From the NCBI GenBank assembly GCA_964521625.1, contig CAZFSM010000006.1, forward strand, positions 62,001 through 126,000: a stretch of 64,000 nt of DNA, written 5' to 3'. The notes beneath the pieces were generated by a model. It was not told the origin of the DNA. It did no database searches and saw only the letters and a list, made by a program, of their open reading frames with translations. Position numbers and translations under genes: made by a program. The DNA comes from UBA1444 sp964521625. GTDB lineage: Bacteria > Bacillota > Negativicutes > UBA1444. Shown piece by piece: positions 41,492-50,894 of the stretch (within the stretch, counting starts at the first letter, position 1; the number at the start of each line of letters is the position of its first letter).

Positions 41492-43351
41492 TTATTTACG
41501 GGGCCGTTTGGTCTTGACCGGCGTTGCGGCTGTCGGTTTGGCGACCGGTCGCTCCGGGCGCAACAGGCATTTGGGTCCGAAGCCGATCAAATCGGTCCGG
41601 CCGGCTTTGCGCAGAGCCAGACTAACCATTCGCCGGTTCTTGGGATGACGGTACTGGAGCAGCGCCCGTTGCGCCAGGCGCTGTTCCGTTGATTTCGGTA
41701 CAGAGATCGGTTTGCCTGTCAGCGGATGAATCCCGGTATAATACATCGCGGTGGATAAGCTGCCAGGCGTCGGAATGAATTCCTGGACCTGTTCCGGATG
41801 GTAACCGATGTCACGCAGGAATTCGGCCAGTTCGATCGCATCGTCCGTTCCGCTGCCGGGATGGGCGCACATCAGATAAGGAACCAGATATTGTTCCTTG
41901 CCCAAGCGTTCATTTTCCTGGCGAAAGGCCGTTAAAAACTTTAAGAACAGGTCTTTGCCGGATTTCTGCATTGCCTCGATCACTGGTCCTGATACGTGTT
42001 CAGGCGCCACTTTCAATTGACCGCTGACATGATGTTCGCATAATTCGCGTAAAAACTCGCGGTATTTTCCCGTCAACAAATAATCATAGCGGATGCCGGA
42101 ACGAATGAATACTTTTTTGATCCCAGGCAAAGCCCGCAATTCTCGCAGCAGATGAAGGTAATCAGAATGATCGGTGTCAAGTTGCGGACAAGGTTTGGGG
42201 AAAAGACATTGTCGTTCCCGGCAGGTTCCTTGCTTCAACTGCTTGCTGCAGGATGGATGGCGAAAATTCGCCGTGGGACCGCCGACGTCATGAATATAGC
42301 CTTTGAACCCCGGTAATCGGGTAAAAAGTTGTGCCTCCTGCAAGATCGATTTATGGCTGCGTTGTTGAATGATACGGCCCTGATGGGAACCAATGGCGCA
42401 AAACGAACAGGCGCCAAAACAGCCACGATGGCTGGTAATGCTGAACTGTACTTCTTCGATTGCCGGCACACCGCCGGCGATGTCATAACTGGGGTGCCAG
42501 GTCCGTTCATACGGCAAGGCATAAATACGGTCCATCTCGCGAGAATCGAGCGGCAAAGCCGGTTTGTTCTGTACCAGGAACCGTTCCCCGTGACGTTGAA
42601 CGATCGGGCGACCACGAATTGGATCTTGTTCCAGATATTGCGTTTTAAATGCGGTAGCATAGTCAGGCTTGTTTTTGGCAACCTGCTCATACGCAGCAAC
42701 TTCCAGCGCGTTTTCTGGCAACTCCAGTTGGTCGCTTGTTACCCAGCAGGTTCCGGCCACATCCCGGATTTCACGGGTCGGCAGTTCTTGCTTCAATTTT
42801 TCGGCTATTGCCAGCACCTGTGTTTCACCCATGCCGTAAATCAGCAGGTCTGCCCGGCTGTCGATCAACACGGACCGCCGGACAGAGTCGGACCAATAGT
42901 CGTAATGAGCGAAGCGGCGCAGACTGGCCTCGATGCCGCCAATGATCACCGGAATCTCCGGCCAACATTCGCGGACCCGGTTCGTATAGACAATGGTTGC
43001 CCGGTCAGGCCGCAGCCCTGCTTTGCCGCCGGGTGAATAAGAATCACTGCTGCGGATTTTTTTGGCGGCGGTAAATTTATTCAGCATCGAATCCAGATTG
43101 CCAGCCGAAATCAATACAGCCAACCGTGGTCGTCCCAATATTTTAAAGTCGGCCGTACCTTGCCAATTGGGCTGAGCAATCAGGCCCACACGAAAACCAG
43201 CCTTTTCGAGCAATCGGCTGATGATTGCTGGCCCAAAGCTGGGATGATCAACGTATGCGTCGCCAGTAATAAATAAAAAGTCAAGTTCATCCCAACCGCG
43301 GCTATCCATGTCAGCGCGCGATATCGGCAAAAATCCTCGTTTTGTTTTCAC
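41492..43351 (-). CDS. YgiQ-family radical SAM protein
   Basis: A 619-residue protein with an N-terminal B12-like/UPF0313 domain (GDAYVDHPSFGPAIISRLLE), radical-SAM motif CFGACSFCAIGSHQGR (about residues 305-320) and a C-terminal DUF3362-like region with a basic tail (PVKTKRPRK). The family is widespread, poorly characterised, and probably modifies RNA or protein. GTG 43351 starts one base after the RodZ-like stop, implying coupling. No clear ribosome site is visible. Confidence 0.92.
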   Translation of the reverse strand: MKTKRGFLPISRADMDSRGWDELDFLFITGDAYVDHPSFGPAIISRLLEKAGFRVGLIAQPNWQGTADFKILGRPRLAVLISAGNLDSMLNKFTAAKKIRSSDSYSPGGKAGLRPDRATIVYTNRVRECWPEIPVIIGGIEASLRRFAHYDYWSDSVRRSVLIDSRADLLIYGMGETQVLAIAEKLKQELPTREIRDVAGTCWVTSDQLELPENALEVAAYEQVAKNKPDYATAFKTQYLEQDPIRGRPIVQRHGERFLVQNKPALPLDSREMDRIYALPYERTWHPSYDIAGGVPAIEEVQFSITSHRGCFGACSFCAIGSHQGRIIQQRSHKSILQEAQLFTRLPGFKGYIHDVGGPTANFRHPSCSKQLKQGTCRERQCLFPKPCPQLDTDHSDYLHLLRELRALPGIKKVFIRSGIRYDYLLTGKYREFLRELCEHHVSGQLKVAPEHVSGPVIEAMQKSGKDLFLKFLTAFRQENERLGKEQYLVPYLMCAHPGSGTDDAIELAEFLRDIGYHPEQVQEFIPTPGSLSTAMYYTGIHPLTGKPISVPKSTEQRLAQRALLQYRHPKNRRMVSLALRKAGRTDLIGFGPKCLLRPERPVAKPTAATPVKTKRPRK

Positions 43352-43352
43352 G

Positions 43353-44153
43353 TTATGGTTTTACCAGCGGCGCGACAGGCGCCGGTGTGGTGACCGGAAC
43401 TGGTTGCAGCGAGAATGTCTTGACCACGACATCGCCGCGTTCACCGATTTTTCCGACCGGCTGACCATTAAAAGTCAGCTCTACAGCGGCAGCATTGCCA
43501 AAATTGACGACAATCTGGCGATCAGCCTGCCAGGTGAAAACATCATCATTCTTAGGAATACCCTCATAGATGGATTTTCCGTCGGCGATAACAGCAGTCC
43601 AGCAACGGTCAGTAAAGCGAGCCAACAGCGTAATCGGTCGACTGGCGGGCGCCGCGACTGGCTGGGAAACCGCCGGTGAGTTGCCGGGCGGCTGGGCAAC
43701 AGGCGGCTGCGGTGTTTTAACCGTAACAACTTCAGGTTTGACGACAGCAGGCGTTGTTGGCGATGATTTTTGCCAGGCGTAAATACTCCAGGCCGATATC
43801 GCCAGCAATAACACGATAACCACCGTGCTGATCACCTGGCGTTGGGTGCTTTTTTTCCGCGAAGACTCGACTTTTTCCGCCACCGTAACCGGCGTAACTG
43901 TTAGCGGGTCACCCTGCTGAGATTCCGTGTAAATCTGAACAAGATACGCTCCGTTCAAGCCCAGATAGTTTCCATAGTTTCGAATAAAGCCTTTTACATA
44001 GACATCCCCTGGCAGCGTTGCATAACGTCCTTCTTCCAGAGCCACGAGATAAACTGCCCGAATTCCGGTCGCGTGCTCCGCATCAATGATTTCCAGGCCT
44101 TTCTTTTTCCGTTCAGCCAAGAGCAAGTTTCCTACCATATCCATGTCAGTCAT
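43353..44153 (-). CDS. RodZ-like protein (HTH_25 domain, membrane helix, DUF4115)
   Basis: A 266-residue protein: cytoplasmic helix-turn-helix (~6-70: GNLLLAERKKKGLEIIDAEH, VYVKGFIRNYGNYLGL), a membrane helix (~103-123: VISTVVIVLLLAISAWSIYAW), a proline-rich linker (~130-170) and an extracytoplasmic DUF4115 beta domain (TLLARFTDRCWTAVIADG). RodZ links MreB to the wall synthesis machinery and sets rod shape. ATG 44153 overlaps the selenouridine synthase stop; GAGGGGGGA sits directly before it, so ATG 44144 is an alternative. It is near ftsK, a division gene. Confidence 0.88.
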   Translation of the reverse strand: MTDMDMVGNLLLAERKKKGLEIIDAEHATGIRAVYLVALEEGRYATLPGDVYVKGFIRNYGNYLGLNGAYLVQIYTESQQGDPLTVTPVTVAEKVESSRKKSTQRQVISTVVIVLLLAISAWSIYAWQKSSPTTPAVVKPEVVTVKTPQPPVAQPPGNSPAVSQPVAAPASRPITLLARFTDRCWTAVIADGKSIYEGIPKNDDVFTWQADRQIVVNFGNAAAVELTFNGQPVGKIGERGDVVVKTFSLQPVPVTTPAPVAPLVKP

Positions 44154-45202
44154 TCCCCCCTCTTGAGACGTTCGACATGTTCCGCAATCAGGTTTGCGGC
44201 CTGAAACAGGTCTTCACCATCCGTGATAAGATCAAACTGCTCGGATGACGCCGTTTCATAACCATACAAAGGATCATAATACTCTTCCAAAAGTGTTTCG
44301 GTAAGCGAAAGTAAATTCCCTGCTTCATATTTCGACAACAATTGGGCAATTTTCTTCTTGCCCAATTTTTTCCCCAGGGATGCAATACTGGTGATGATTT
44401 CCGGATTATTGGGAACCAAAGCGTTTGTATACTCTTCAATCAGGCGCTGGGCACGGGTTCGCCGGGAAGCCTGAATCAATATTTTCCGACCAGTTTGCAT
44501 GGCGGCGTAAAGCGGTGCCGGCAGATATACATTACCTACCCGCTTGCTTTCACATTCAACGAAAAACAACGGCTGATGATTAATTCGGCATAATAATTCC
44601 AGCAACTCCGCATCAAAATTTTGCGCAGTGGCAGGTTTGCCTTTTCCCACATGGCCAAAGGCCGAGCCTCGATGGTTGGCCATTCCTTCCAGGTCAATCA
44701 CTGGATAGCCCTGATCGAGTAGTTGTTGCAGCAGAGTCGTCTTGCCTACTCCGGTCGAGCCACACAACACATACACTTGCGGTTGAATTGAAAAATCAGC
44801 CAGACAATCCTGCACATAGCGGCGATACATTTTGTAGCCGCCCTGTAGCTGCGCCCCCTGAATTCCCATCAATTCCAGAATCGTCAACAAGGACTTTGAT
44901 CGCATACCGCCCCGCCAGCAGTAAACTACCAGCGCGGCTTCCGGTGTATCTTTTAGCAACTCGGCAATTTGACCGACCATGTGCGATAATTTGCCGGAAA
45001 CAATTTCCAAGCCTTTTCTTTTGGCAGGTTCCGGACCAACTTGTTTATAGAGCGTGCCCACGATCGCCCGTTCCTCGTTTTCCAGCAACGGGACGTTCAC
45101 TGCGCCGGGAATATGTCCCTGTTCAAATTCCGCCGGCGAGCGGGTATCAATAAATAGGCTGTGTGGCAACTTCAATGCCTGTTCGACCGTAATTATCTGC
45201 AT
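44150..45202 (-). CDS. mnmH: tRNA 2-selenouridine synthase
   Basis: A 350-residue protein with an N-terminal rhodanese domain (~1-125), whose active cysteine is in VVYCWRGGMRSKS, and a C-terminal P-loop domain (GSTGVGKTTLLQQLL). It replaces sulfur by selenium at the wobble 2-thiouridine via a geranylated intermediate, using selenophosphate from SelD. Its presence implies that the organism uses selenium. ATG 45202 is favoured over TTG 45205 by spacing to AGGGGA. The gene is coupled to the RodZ-like gene (ATGA overlap). Confidence 0.94.
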   Translation of the reverse strand: MQIITVEQALKLPHSLFIDTRSPAEFEQGHIPGAVNVPLLENEERAIVGTLYKQVGPEPAKRKGLEIVSGKLSHMVGQIAELLKDTPEAALVVYCWRGGMRSKSLLTILELMGIQGAQLQGGYKMYRRYVQDCLADFSIQPQVYVLCGSTGVGKTTLLQQLLDQGYPVIDLEGMANHRGSAFGHVGKGKPATAQNFDAELLELLCRINHQPLFFVECESKRVGNVYLPAPLYAAMQTGRKILIQASRRTRAQRLIEEYTNALVPNNPEIITSIASLGKKLGKKKIAQLLSKYEAGNLLSLTETLLEEYYDPLYGYETASSEQFDLITDGEDLFQAANLIAEHVERLKRGE

Positions 45203-45211
45203 CAATATCCC

Positions 45212-47479
45212 CTATGACAGTGTGGAATTTGTCTGTGCGCTAGATTGGTTTGTGGAATTTTTGTTAAAATAACGGCTAAACACTTGGTCGGAAGTCATGA
45301 TTACGTCGCGAGGTTTGCTGCCATTGGCGGCACTGACAATTTGCATTTCCTGCATCATATCGACCAAGCGGGCCGCCCGCGTATAACCGACGCGGAATTT
45401 GCGTTGCAACAACGAGACAGACGCCTGTCCCGTCTCCAATACCAGTTTGACCGAATCTTCCAGTAGTTCATCTTCGAAACGGGCCGAAGAATTGTGGGTT
45501 GCCGTTTCTTCAAACAGCGGGACTTCTGCTTCTTCCGTGATGGTGGCAGATTCTTTGATCGTTTTGACCAAGAGTTCGATTTCCGCATCCGAAATATAAG
45601 CACCCTGGAGTCGCAGTGGTTTGCTGGCGCCAATCGGATAATACAACATATCGCCTTTACCAAGCAATTTTTCTGCTCCCGCCATATCTAGAATTGTGCG
45701 GGAATCGATTTGTGATGAAACCGAAAATGAAATTCGCGACGGAATATTGGCTTTGATCGTCCCGGTAATAACATCCACAGAGGGACGTTGCGTGGCTATG
45801 ACCAGATGAATGCCGGAGGCGCGGGCCATTTGAGCCAATCGGCAAATTGAATCTTCGACATCGACCGGCGCAACCATCATCAAATCAGCCAATTCATCAA
45901 TAATAACTACGATCAGAGGCAGTTTTTCCTCCGGGTTGACTTCATTATATCGGGTCACATCGCGCGCCCCGGCAGCAGCAAACAACGCATAGCGCCGTTC
46001 CATTTCCTGAACGGTCCATTTTAGAGCCGAAGCCGCCTTTTTCGCCTCTGTCACTACTGGCGCCACCAAATGCGGGATACCGTTATAGTTGGATAACTCT
46101 ACCACTTTCGGATCAATCAGCAGAAACTTGACACAATCGGGATGCGCCCGGAACAGAATACTTGAGATCAAAATGTTGATGCAAATACTCTTGCCGGAAC
46201 CGGTGGCGCCAGCGACAAGCAGGTGCGGCATCTTGGCCAGGTCGGCCATGATGGCCTGACCGCCAATATCTTTGCCCAATGCAACTGTCAACAACGATGA
46301 AGACGACTGGTATTCCGGTGTTTCCAAAACTTCACGCAAGGAGACGCCGAACACTTCCTTGTTGGGCACCTCGATGCCGATGACGGACTTACCAGGGATT
46401 GGCGCTTCGATCCGAATACTTGGCGCTGCCAGTTTTAGCGCAATATCGTCAGCCAGGCTGACAATACGACTGATTTTTACCCCGGGCGCCGGTTCCAGTT
46501 CATAGCGAGTAACAGCTGGCCCCTGAGTTGCATGGACAACGCTGGTCTGAATACCGAAGCTTTCCAGAGTCTGTTCCAGAGTTCTGGCATTTTCGGTAAT
46601 TTCTTTATCCAAACGGGTACTGCGATTAGTTGTGACTTTTTTTAACAGCGATAACGGTGGAATTTTATATTTGGCAACCGGCTGAGCCGGAGTACTTGGC
46701 TGCAAAACAGGAATATCAAGCGGTTCCGGCGGCAACTTTTTCTCCTGTACTGGCTGTTGCAAGGCTGAAATCAATTCATCCAGCTTCTTATCCGCTGCTG
46801 GCAATACTGGTCGGACCGGCTCATCCCGTTCCTGGTTATAAAACGATGGTTTGAGCGCCGGTTTCAAAACGTCGAGGGCTTCCGGTTCCGGCAGGAAGGC
46901 AAGTCGATTGGTTGGTTTGTCTGCAACGGCAGGTTTCTCCAGCTTCTCCTGTTTCTTAAACAACACTGTGATGCGGCTTTTAAAACGATCAAACAAGGTT
47001 GATAATGACAAACCGGTAGCTAATAAGGCGGAACAGATAATACAGGCAGCCAAAAAGATCGTTGTTCCGTCCATCGCAAAAAAACGACGCAATAAAATTA
47101 CCACAGCGCCGCCGGCCAAGCCGCCGCCAACTGGTAAATACTCCGGCAGGATCTCCTGGCCGGTTGCGGTGACATAATGATGAAACATCGCCAGGATTGA
47201 GACATAGGTCAACAAATAGCCCAGGAACCGCCGGGAATAAATGATATGTGAATGGGCGGTTACATAACGCAGGCCGATGATAAATAAAATCACGGCAATC
47301 CCTGCTGCGCCGATCCCAAAACCATATCGGGTAAATTTGGCGACAAAATAGCCGACTCGGCCCACGCTAAAGTCAAGCAGCCCGGCTACAAGCAATAGCG
47401 AAACTGCAATGATCATCACGCCGGCAATTTCAAACGTCAGTCCGGACGCAGGTTTGGCTTGATTCTTCGGTAATGGCAA
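45212..47479 (-). CDS. ftsK: DNA translocase FtsK/SpoIIIE
   Basis: A 755-residue translocase: about four N-terminal membrane helices (~8-150), a variable linker (~165-280), the RecA-like motor (~300-640) with Walker A VAGATGSGKSICIN and Walker B LIVVIIDELADLMM, and a C-terminal winged-helix gamma domain (~660-725: ETGQASVSLLQRKFRVGYTRA) that reads KOPS/SRS sequences. It pumps DNA through the closing or sporulation septum. TTG 47479 has an AGGTG site seven bases upstream. Confidence 0.97.
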   Translation of the reverse strand: MPLPKNQAKPASGLTFEIAGVMIIAVSLLLVAGLLDFSVGRVGYFVAKFTRYGFGIGAAGIAVILFIIGLRYVTAHSHIIYSRRFLGYLLTYVSILAMFHHYVTATGQEILPEYLPVGGGLAGGAVVILLRRFFAMDGTTIFLAACIICSALLATGLSLSTLFDRFKSRITVLFKKQEKLEKPAVADKPTNRLAFLPEPEALDVLKPALKPSFYNQERDEPVRPVLPAADKKLDELISALQQPVQEKKLPPEPLDIPVLQPSTPAQPVAKYKIPPLSLLKKVTTNRSTRLDKEITENARTLEQTLESFGIQTSVVHATQGPAVTRYELEPAPGVKISRIVSLADDIALKLAAPSIRIEAPIPGKSVIGIEVPNKEVFGVSLREVLETPEYQSSSSLLTVALGKDIGGQAIMADLAKMPHLLVAGATGSGKSICINILISSILFRAHPDCVKFLLIDPKVVELSNYNGIPHLVAPVVTEAKKAASALKWTVQEMERRYALFAAAGARDVTRYNEVNPEEKLPLIVVIIDELADLMMVAPVDVEDSICRLAQMARASGIHLVIATQRPSVDVITGTIKANIPSRISFSVSSQIDSRTILDMAGAEKLLGKGDMLYYPIGASKPLRLQGAYISDAEIELLVKTIKESATITEEAEVPLFEETATHNSSARFEDELLEDSVKLVLETGQASVSLLQRKFRVGYTRAARLVDMMQEMQIVSAANGSKPRDVIMTSDQVFSRYFNKNSTNQSSAQTNSTLS

Positions 47480-47560
47480 TAAAGTTCACCTCTATGCAGT
47501 TTTTCTACGTCAAAACCTGAACTCCTGCCAACGTAAAAAGAACCGAGACATTGTCCCGGT

Positions 47561-49225
47561 TCACACCTCAAGGATGATGGGCATGATCATCGGTCTCCGG
47601 CGGGTTTTTTCGTATAAAAACTTGCCCAGAATATCGCGTACGCTGTTTTTAATCGTACCCCAGTCGGTTGTGCCATTGGCCTCGCACCGATCAAGCGCTT
47701 CCTGGATCTTTCGTCTGGCATCTTCCATCAGCTGCTCCGATTCGCGAACATAGACAAAACCTCGCGAGACGATTTCCGGTCCAGAAACCACACAGCCGCT
47801 CTCTTTATCCATGGCAATCACGGCGATCAGGATTCCGTCCTGGGAAAGCTGCCTACGATCACGCATAACGATGTTGCCGATATCACCGACGCCCAGACCG
47901 TCTACCAAGACAATTCCGGCAGTGACTTTGCCGTTAACGGCGCCGGTTTCTTCGGTAAACTCAAGTACAGACCCGTTGTCAGCGATGAAAACGTTGGCCT
48001 TGGGAATGCCAAGCTCCAGGGCAAGTTTCGCATGAACCTTGAGCATACGGAATTCACCATGCACCGGAATAAAGAATTTCGGCCGGACCAGATTGAGCAT
48101 TAATTTCAATTCTTCCTGACTGCCATGTCCCGAGACATGGATGCCGGAAGCGGATTCGTAAATCACGTCAGCCCCCTGTTTGAAAAGGAAGTCAACTGTG
48201 CGCGCGACTAATTTTTCATTACCGGGAATCGGCGTGGCCGAAATCAGGACGGTATCACCGGGGACGATTTCCACTTTGCGGTGATCGGACATCGCCATGC
48301 GGGTCAGGGCCGACATCGGTTCTCCCTGGCTGCCGGTGGTAAGAATCACCAATTGGTTAGGCGGATAATTGTTGATCTCGGAAATGTCGATCAATAATCC
48401 GTCGGCAACTTTCAGGTAACCCAGTTCGATTGCAATGCCGACCACGTTGACCATGCTGCGGCCAATAACGGCAACCTTGCGGCCATATTTGAGCGCAGAG
48501 TCGATCGCCTGTTGCAGGCGATGTACATTGGACGAAAAACTGGCAATGATAATCCGGTTTTGCGCTGCCCGAAATTTTTCATCAAAAGCTGCCCCGACCG
48601 AGCGTTCGCTTTTGGTAAAGCCAGGCCGTTCGGCGTTCGTACTGTCGGACAACATGACTAAAACGCCTTCATCGCCCAGTTCAGCGAATTTGTTGAAGCC
48701 TGTTACCTGACCGTCAACCGGGGTGTGGTCAATTTTGAAATCACCGGTATGCAATACCGTTCCAACCGGTGTTCTCATGTAAATTGCCACTGCATCGGCA
48801 ATACTATGATTGACGCGAATGAACCCTAGTGTGAACGGTCCGACTTCGATTTCGTCACCCGGCTTGATTGGATGAAGGTCTGCTGAAGAAATGCCTTTTT
48901 CCTTCAGTTTTCCCTGCATGATTCCCAAGGCGAGCGGCGTCCCGTAGACAGGGACCTCCAACTCTTTCAGGACATAAGGCAAAGCACCGATATGGTCCTC
49001 ATGACCATGGGTAATAAAAATCGCCCGCACTTTGTCTTTGTTGTCAACCAGATAGGAAAAATCAGGAATAACCAGATCAATTCCCAGCATGTCGTCTTCC
49101 GGGAACATCAATCCGGCATCGATCACAACGATATCGTCGCCATAACGGAACACCGTCATGTTCTTGCCTATTTCGCCCAAACCACCCAAGGGAATGATTT
49201 GCAACTTATTCATTTGTTTGCTCAA
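47561..49225 (-). CDS. rnj: Ribonuclease J
   Basis: A 554-residue metallo-beta-lactamase/beta-CASP RNase with the HxHxDH motif in FITHGHEDHIGALPY, HTGDFKIDHTPVDG, SDSTNAERPG and HVSGHGSQEELKLML. It acts as 5'-3' exo- and endonuclease in mRNA decay, with RNase Y. TTG 49225 follows GGAGGT by six bases (acctcc 49232-49237); longer readings have no site. It lies between ftsK and the uronate operon. Confidence 0.96.
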   Translation of the reverse strand: MSKQMNKLQIIPLGGLGEIGKNMTVFRYGDDIVVIDAGLMFPEDDMLGIDLVIPDFSYLVDNKDKVRAIFITHGHEDHIGALPYVLKELEVPVYGTPLALGIMQGKLKEKGISSADLHPIKPGDEIEVGPFTLGFIRVNHSIADAVAIYMRTPVGTVLHTGDFKIDHTPVDGQVTGFNKFAELGDEGVLVMLSDSTNAERPGFTKSERSVGAAFDEKFRAAQNRIIIASFSSNVHRLQQAIDSALKYGRKVAVIGRSMVNVVGIAIELGYLKVADGLLIDISEINNYPPNQLVILTTGSQGEPMSALTRMAMSDHRKVEIVPGDTVLISATPIPGNEKLVARTVDFLFKQGADVIYESASGIHVSGHGSQEELKLMLNLVRPKFFIPVHGEFRMLKVHAKLALELGIPKANVFIADNGSVLEFTEETGAVNGKVTAGIVLVDGLGVGDIGNIVMRDRRQLSQDGILIAVIAMDKESGCVVSGPEIVSRGFVYVRESEQLMEDARRKIQEALDRCEANGTTDWGTIKNSVRDILGKFLYEKTRRRPMIMPIILEV

Positions 49226-49270
49226 ACTTTCACCTCCGTAAAATATAATGCCGCGCACTGCATTCAGTAT

Positions 49271-49299
49271 ATTATAGCGTAAAAATCCGATTCCAACAA
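49271..49299 (-). promoter_or_regulatory. Probable rnj promoter
   Basis: On the minus strand a perfect -10 TATAAT (49271-49276) with a weak -35 TTGTTG (49294-49299) at 17-base spacing, about 45 bases before the rnj start. Confidence 0.55.
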
Positions 49300-49336
49300 T
49301 CAGTCGTCGGTTTCATAACCTTTACATTATAGATTA

Positions 49337-49377
49337 ACAGGGAAGCTGCCCGGCTTTTTACCGGATCACTTCCCTGT
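49337..49377 (-). terminator. Hairpin terminator after the uronate operon
   Basis: ACAGGGAAG (49337-49345) pairs with CTTCCCTGT (49369-49377); an inner CCGG/CCGG pair extends the fold. The T-tract on the minus strand is poor (TTAATC), so it may act weakly. Confidence 0.6.
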
Positions 49378-49398
49378 CATAAGCCTGTGATAAATATG

Positions 49399-50883
49399 TT
49401 ATAAGGTAACGCCATTTTTGAAGATTGCCACTTCACGAAAGCCAAGTTTTTCGGATTGTGTTTGTTTGCCTGATGCGACAGCCATAACGAAATCAAGCAG
49501 TTCATTTGCCAATTTATCCAGTTGCCCATCTTTTAGTAACCGCCCCGCGTCAAAATCCATCCAGTTACTTTTCTGTTGGAACAGGTCGCTATTGGTCGCG
49601 ATTTTCACGGTTGGCGCCATTGTACCGAGCGGCGTTCCGCGCCCGGTCGTGAATAGCAACAGTTGACATCCTGCAGCGGCAAGGGCCGTTGCAGCCACGG
49701 CATCGTTGCCGGGCCCGCTTAACAGGCTTAGCCCCTTCGATCTTACTGTATCCGTGTATTGCAGCACATCGACAACGTTGCTGGTTCCGCCCTTTTGCGT
49801 ACAACCGAGCGATTTTTCTTCCAGCGTTGAAATGCCGCCTTTTTTATTGCCGGGTGACGGGTTTTCATAAACAGACTGGTTGTGGGCAATGAAATACTGT
49901 TTGAAATCGTTGATTAAATGAACAGTGTTTTGAAACACGGTTTCATTGATGGCCCGATTCATCAAAATCGATTCAGCGCCAAACATTTCCGGCACTTCCG
50001 TCAGGACCGCACTGCCGCCCATGGCAATCAGTCGGTCGGAAAAAGCGCCTACCAGGGGATTGCCGGTAATGCCGGAAAACCCGTCGGAACCGCCGCATTT
50101 TAACCCAATTGTCAGTTCGGCAGCCGAGCAGGCGACTCGTTTGTTGCGACTGGCAAACTCAGCGAGCTCGCAAATCAGCGCGACCCCTGTCTCGATTTCG
50201 TCTTCCACCGTCTGCGCTTCGAGGAAACGCACCCGGTTTGAATCATACGACCCCAATACTTGTTTGAACTCGCCGATATTGTTGTTCTCACAACCAAGCC
50301 CCAGCACCAGCACTGCCGCTGCATTGGGGTGATTAACCAGGTTTGCCAGGATGCGTTGGGTGGTGAGGTGGTCCTCTCCCATTTGCGAGCAACCGTAGGG
50401 GTGTTTGATTTCAAAAACTCCATCGATCGCCGCTGCTTGTTTAAGCTGTTCTGTTGCCAGCTTGGCAATCACTTCCGCATTGCGGTTGACACAGCTTACC
50501 GTCGGGATAACCCAGATTTCATTTCGAATTCCAACTTTGCCATCAACGCGGCGATAACCCATAAATGATTTAGCAGGGATCAACTGCGGTAGCTGTAAGT
50601 TTGGTGTGTATTCATAAGTGAGGATTTCACCGAGAGCGGTCGCCAGATTGTGGGTATGCACCCAATCACCGGCTTTGATTGGAGTCGTGGCAATGCCGAT
50701 GGGAAAACCATATTTGACGACCCTTTCACCCTGACGGATAGCTGTCAACGCAATCTTGTGACCTTTTTCGATAGCGGCGGTTGCGGTCACTGTGACTGCA
50801 GAAGCTGTCGATGTATCGCCGCTGTGAATCGAGTCCAGTAAAACTGCCACATTGTCTGCGGGATGAATTTTCAGCATTGCCAT
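49399..50883 (-). CDS. uxaA: Altronate dehydratase
   Basis: A 494-residue UxaA with an N-terminal SAF domain (~10-85: GHKIALTAIRQGERVVKYG, IKAGDWVHTHNL) and C-terminal catalytic region (MGYRRVDGKVGIRNEIWV, GLGCENNNIGEF, GLKCGGSDGFSGITGNP), with iron-binding cysteines. It dehydrates D-altronate to 2-keto-3-deoxygluconate. AAGGAG lies seven bases before ATG 50883. Last of three uronate genes; a tagaturonate reductase (UxaB) that would make its substrate is not in the window. A galactarate dehydratase role is possible for this family. Confidence 0.9.
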   Translation of the reverse strand: MAMLKIHPADNVAVLLDSIHSGDTSTASAVTVTATAAIEKGHKIALTAIRQGERVVKYGFPIGIATTPIKAGDWVHTHNLATALGEILTYEYTPNLQLPQLIPAKSFMGYRRVDGKVGIRNEIWVIPTVSCVNRNAEVIAKLATEQLKQAAAIDGVFEIKHPYGCSQMGEDHLTTQRILANLVNHPNAAAVLVLGLGCENNNIGEFKQVLGSYDSNRVRFLEAQTVEDEIETGVALICELAEFASRNKRVACSAAELTIGLKCGGSDGFSGITGNPLVGAFSDRLIAMGGSAVLTEVPEMFGAESILMNRAINETVFQNTVHLINDFKQYFIAHNQSVYENPSPGNKKGGISTLEEKSLGCTQKGGTSNVVDVLQYTDTVRSKGLSLLSGPGNDAVAATALAAAGCQLLLFTTGRGTPLGTMAPTVKIATNSDLFQQKSNWMDFDAGRLLKDGQLDKLANELLDFVMAVASGKQTQSEKLGFREVAIFKNGVTL

Positions 50884-50894
50884 GCTAGTTCTCC

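Noticed and set aside
42329..43036. 235-codon open frame on the plus strand
   Set aside because: It is fully opposite the YgiQ-family gene, which has conserved radical-SAM motifs, and shows no ribosome site or recognisable domain.
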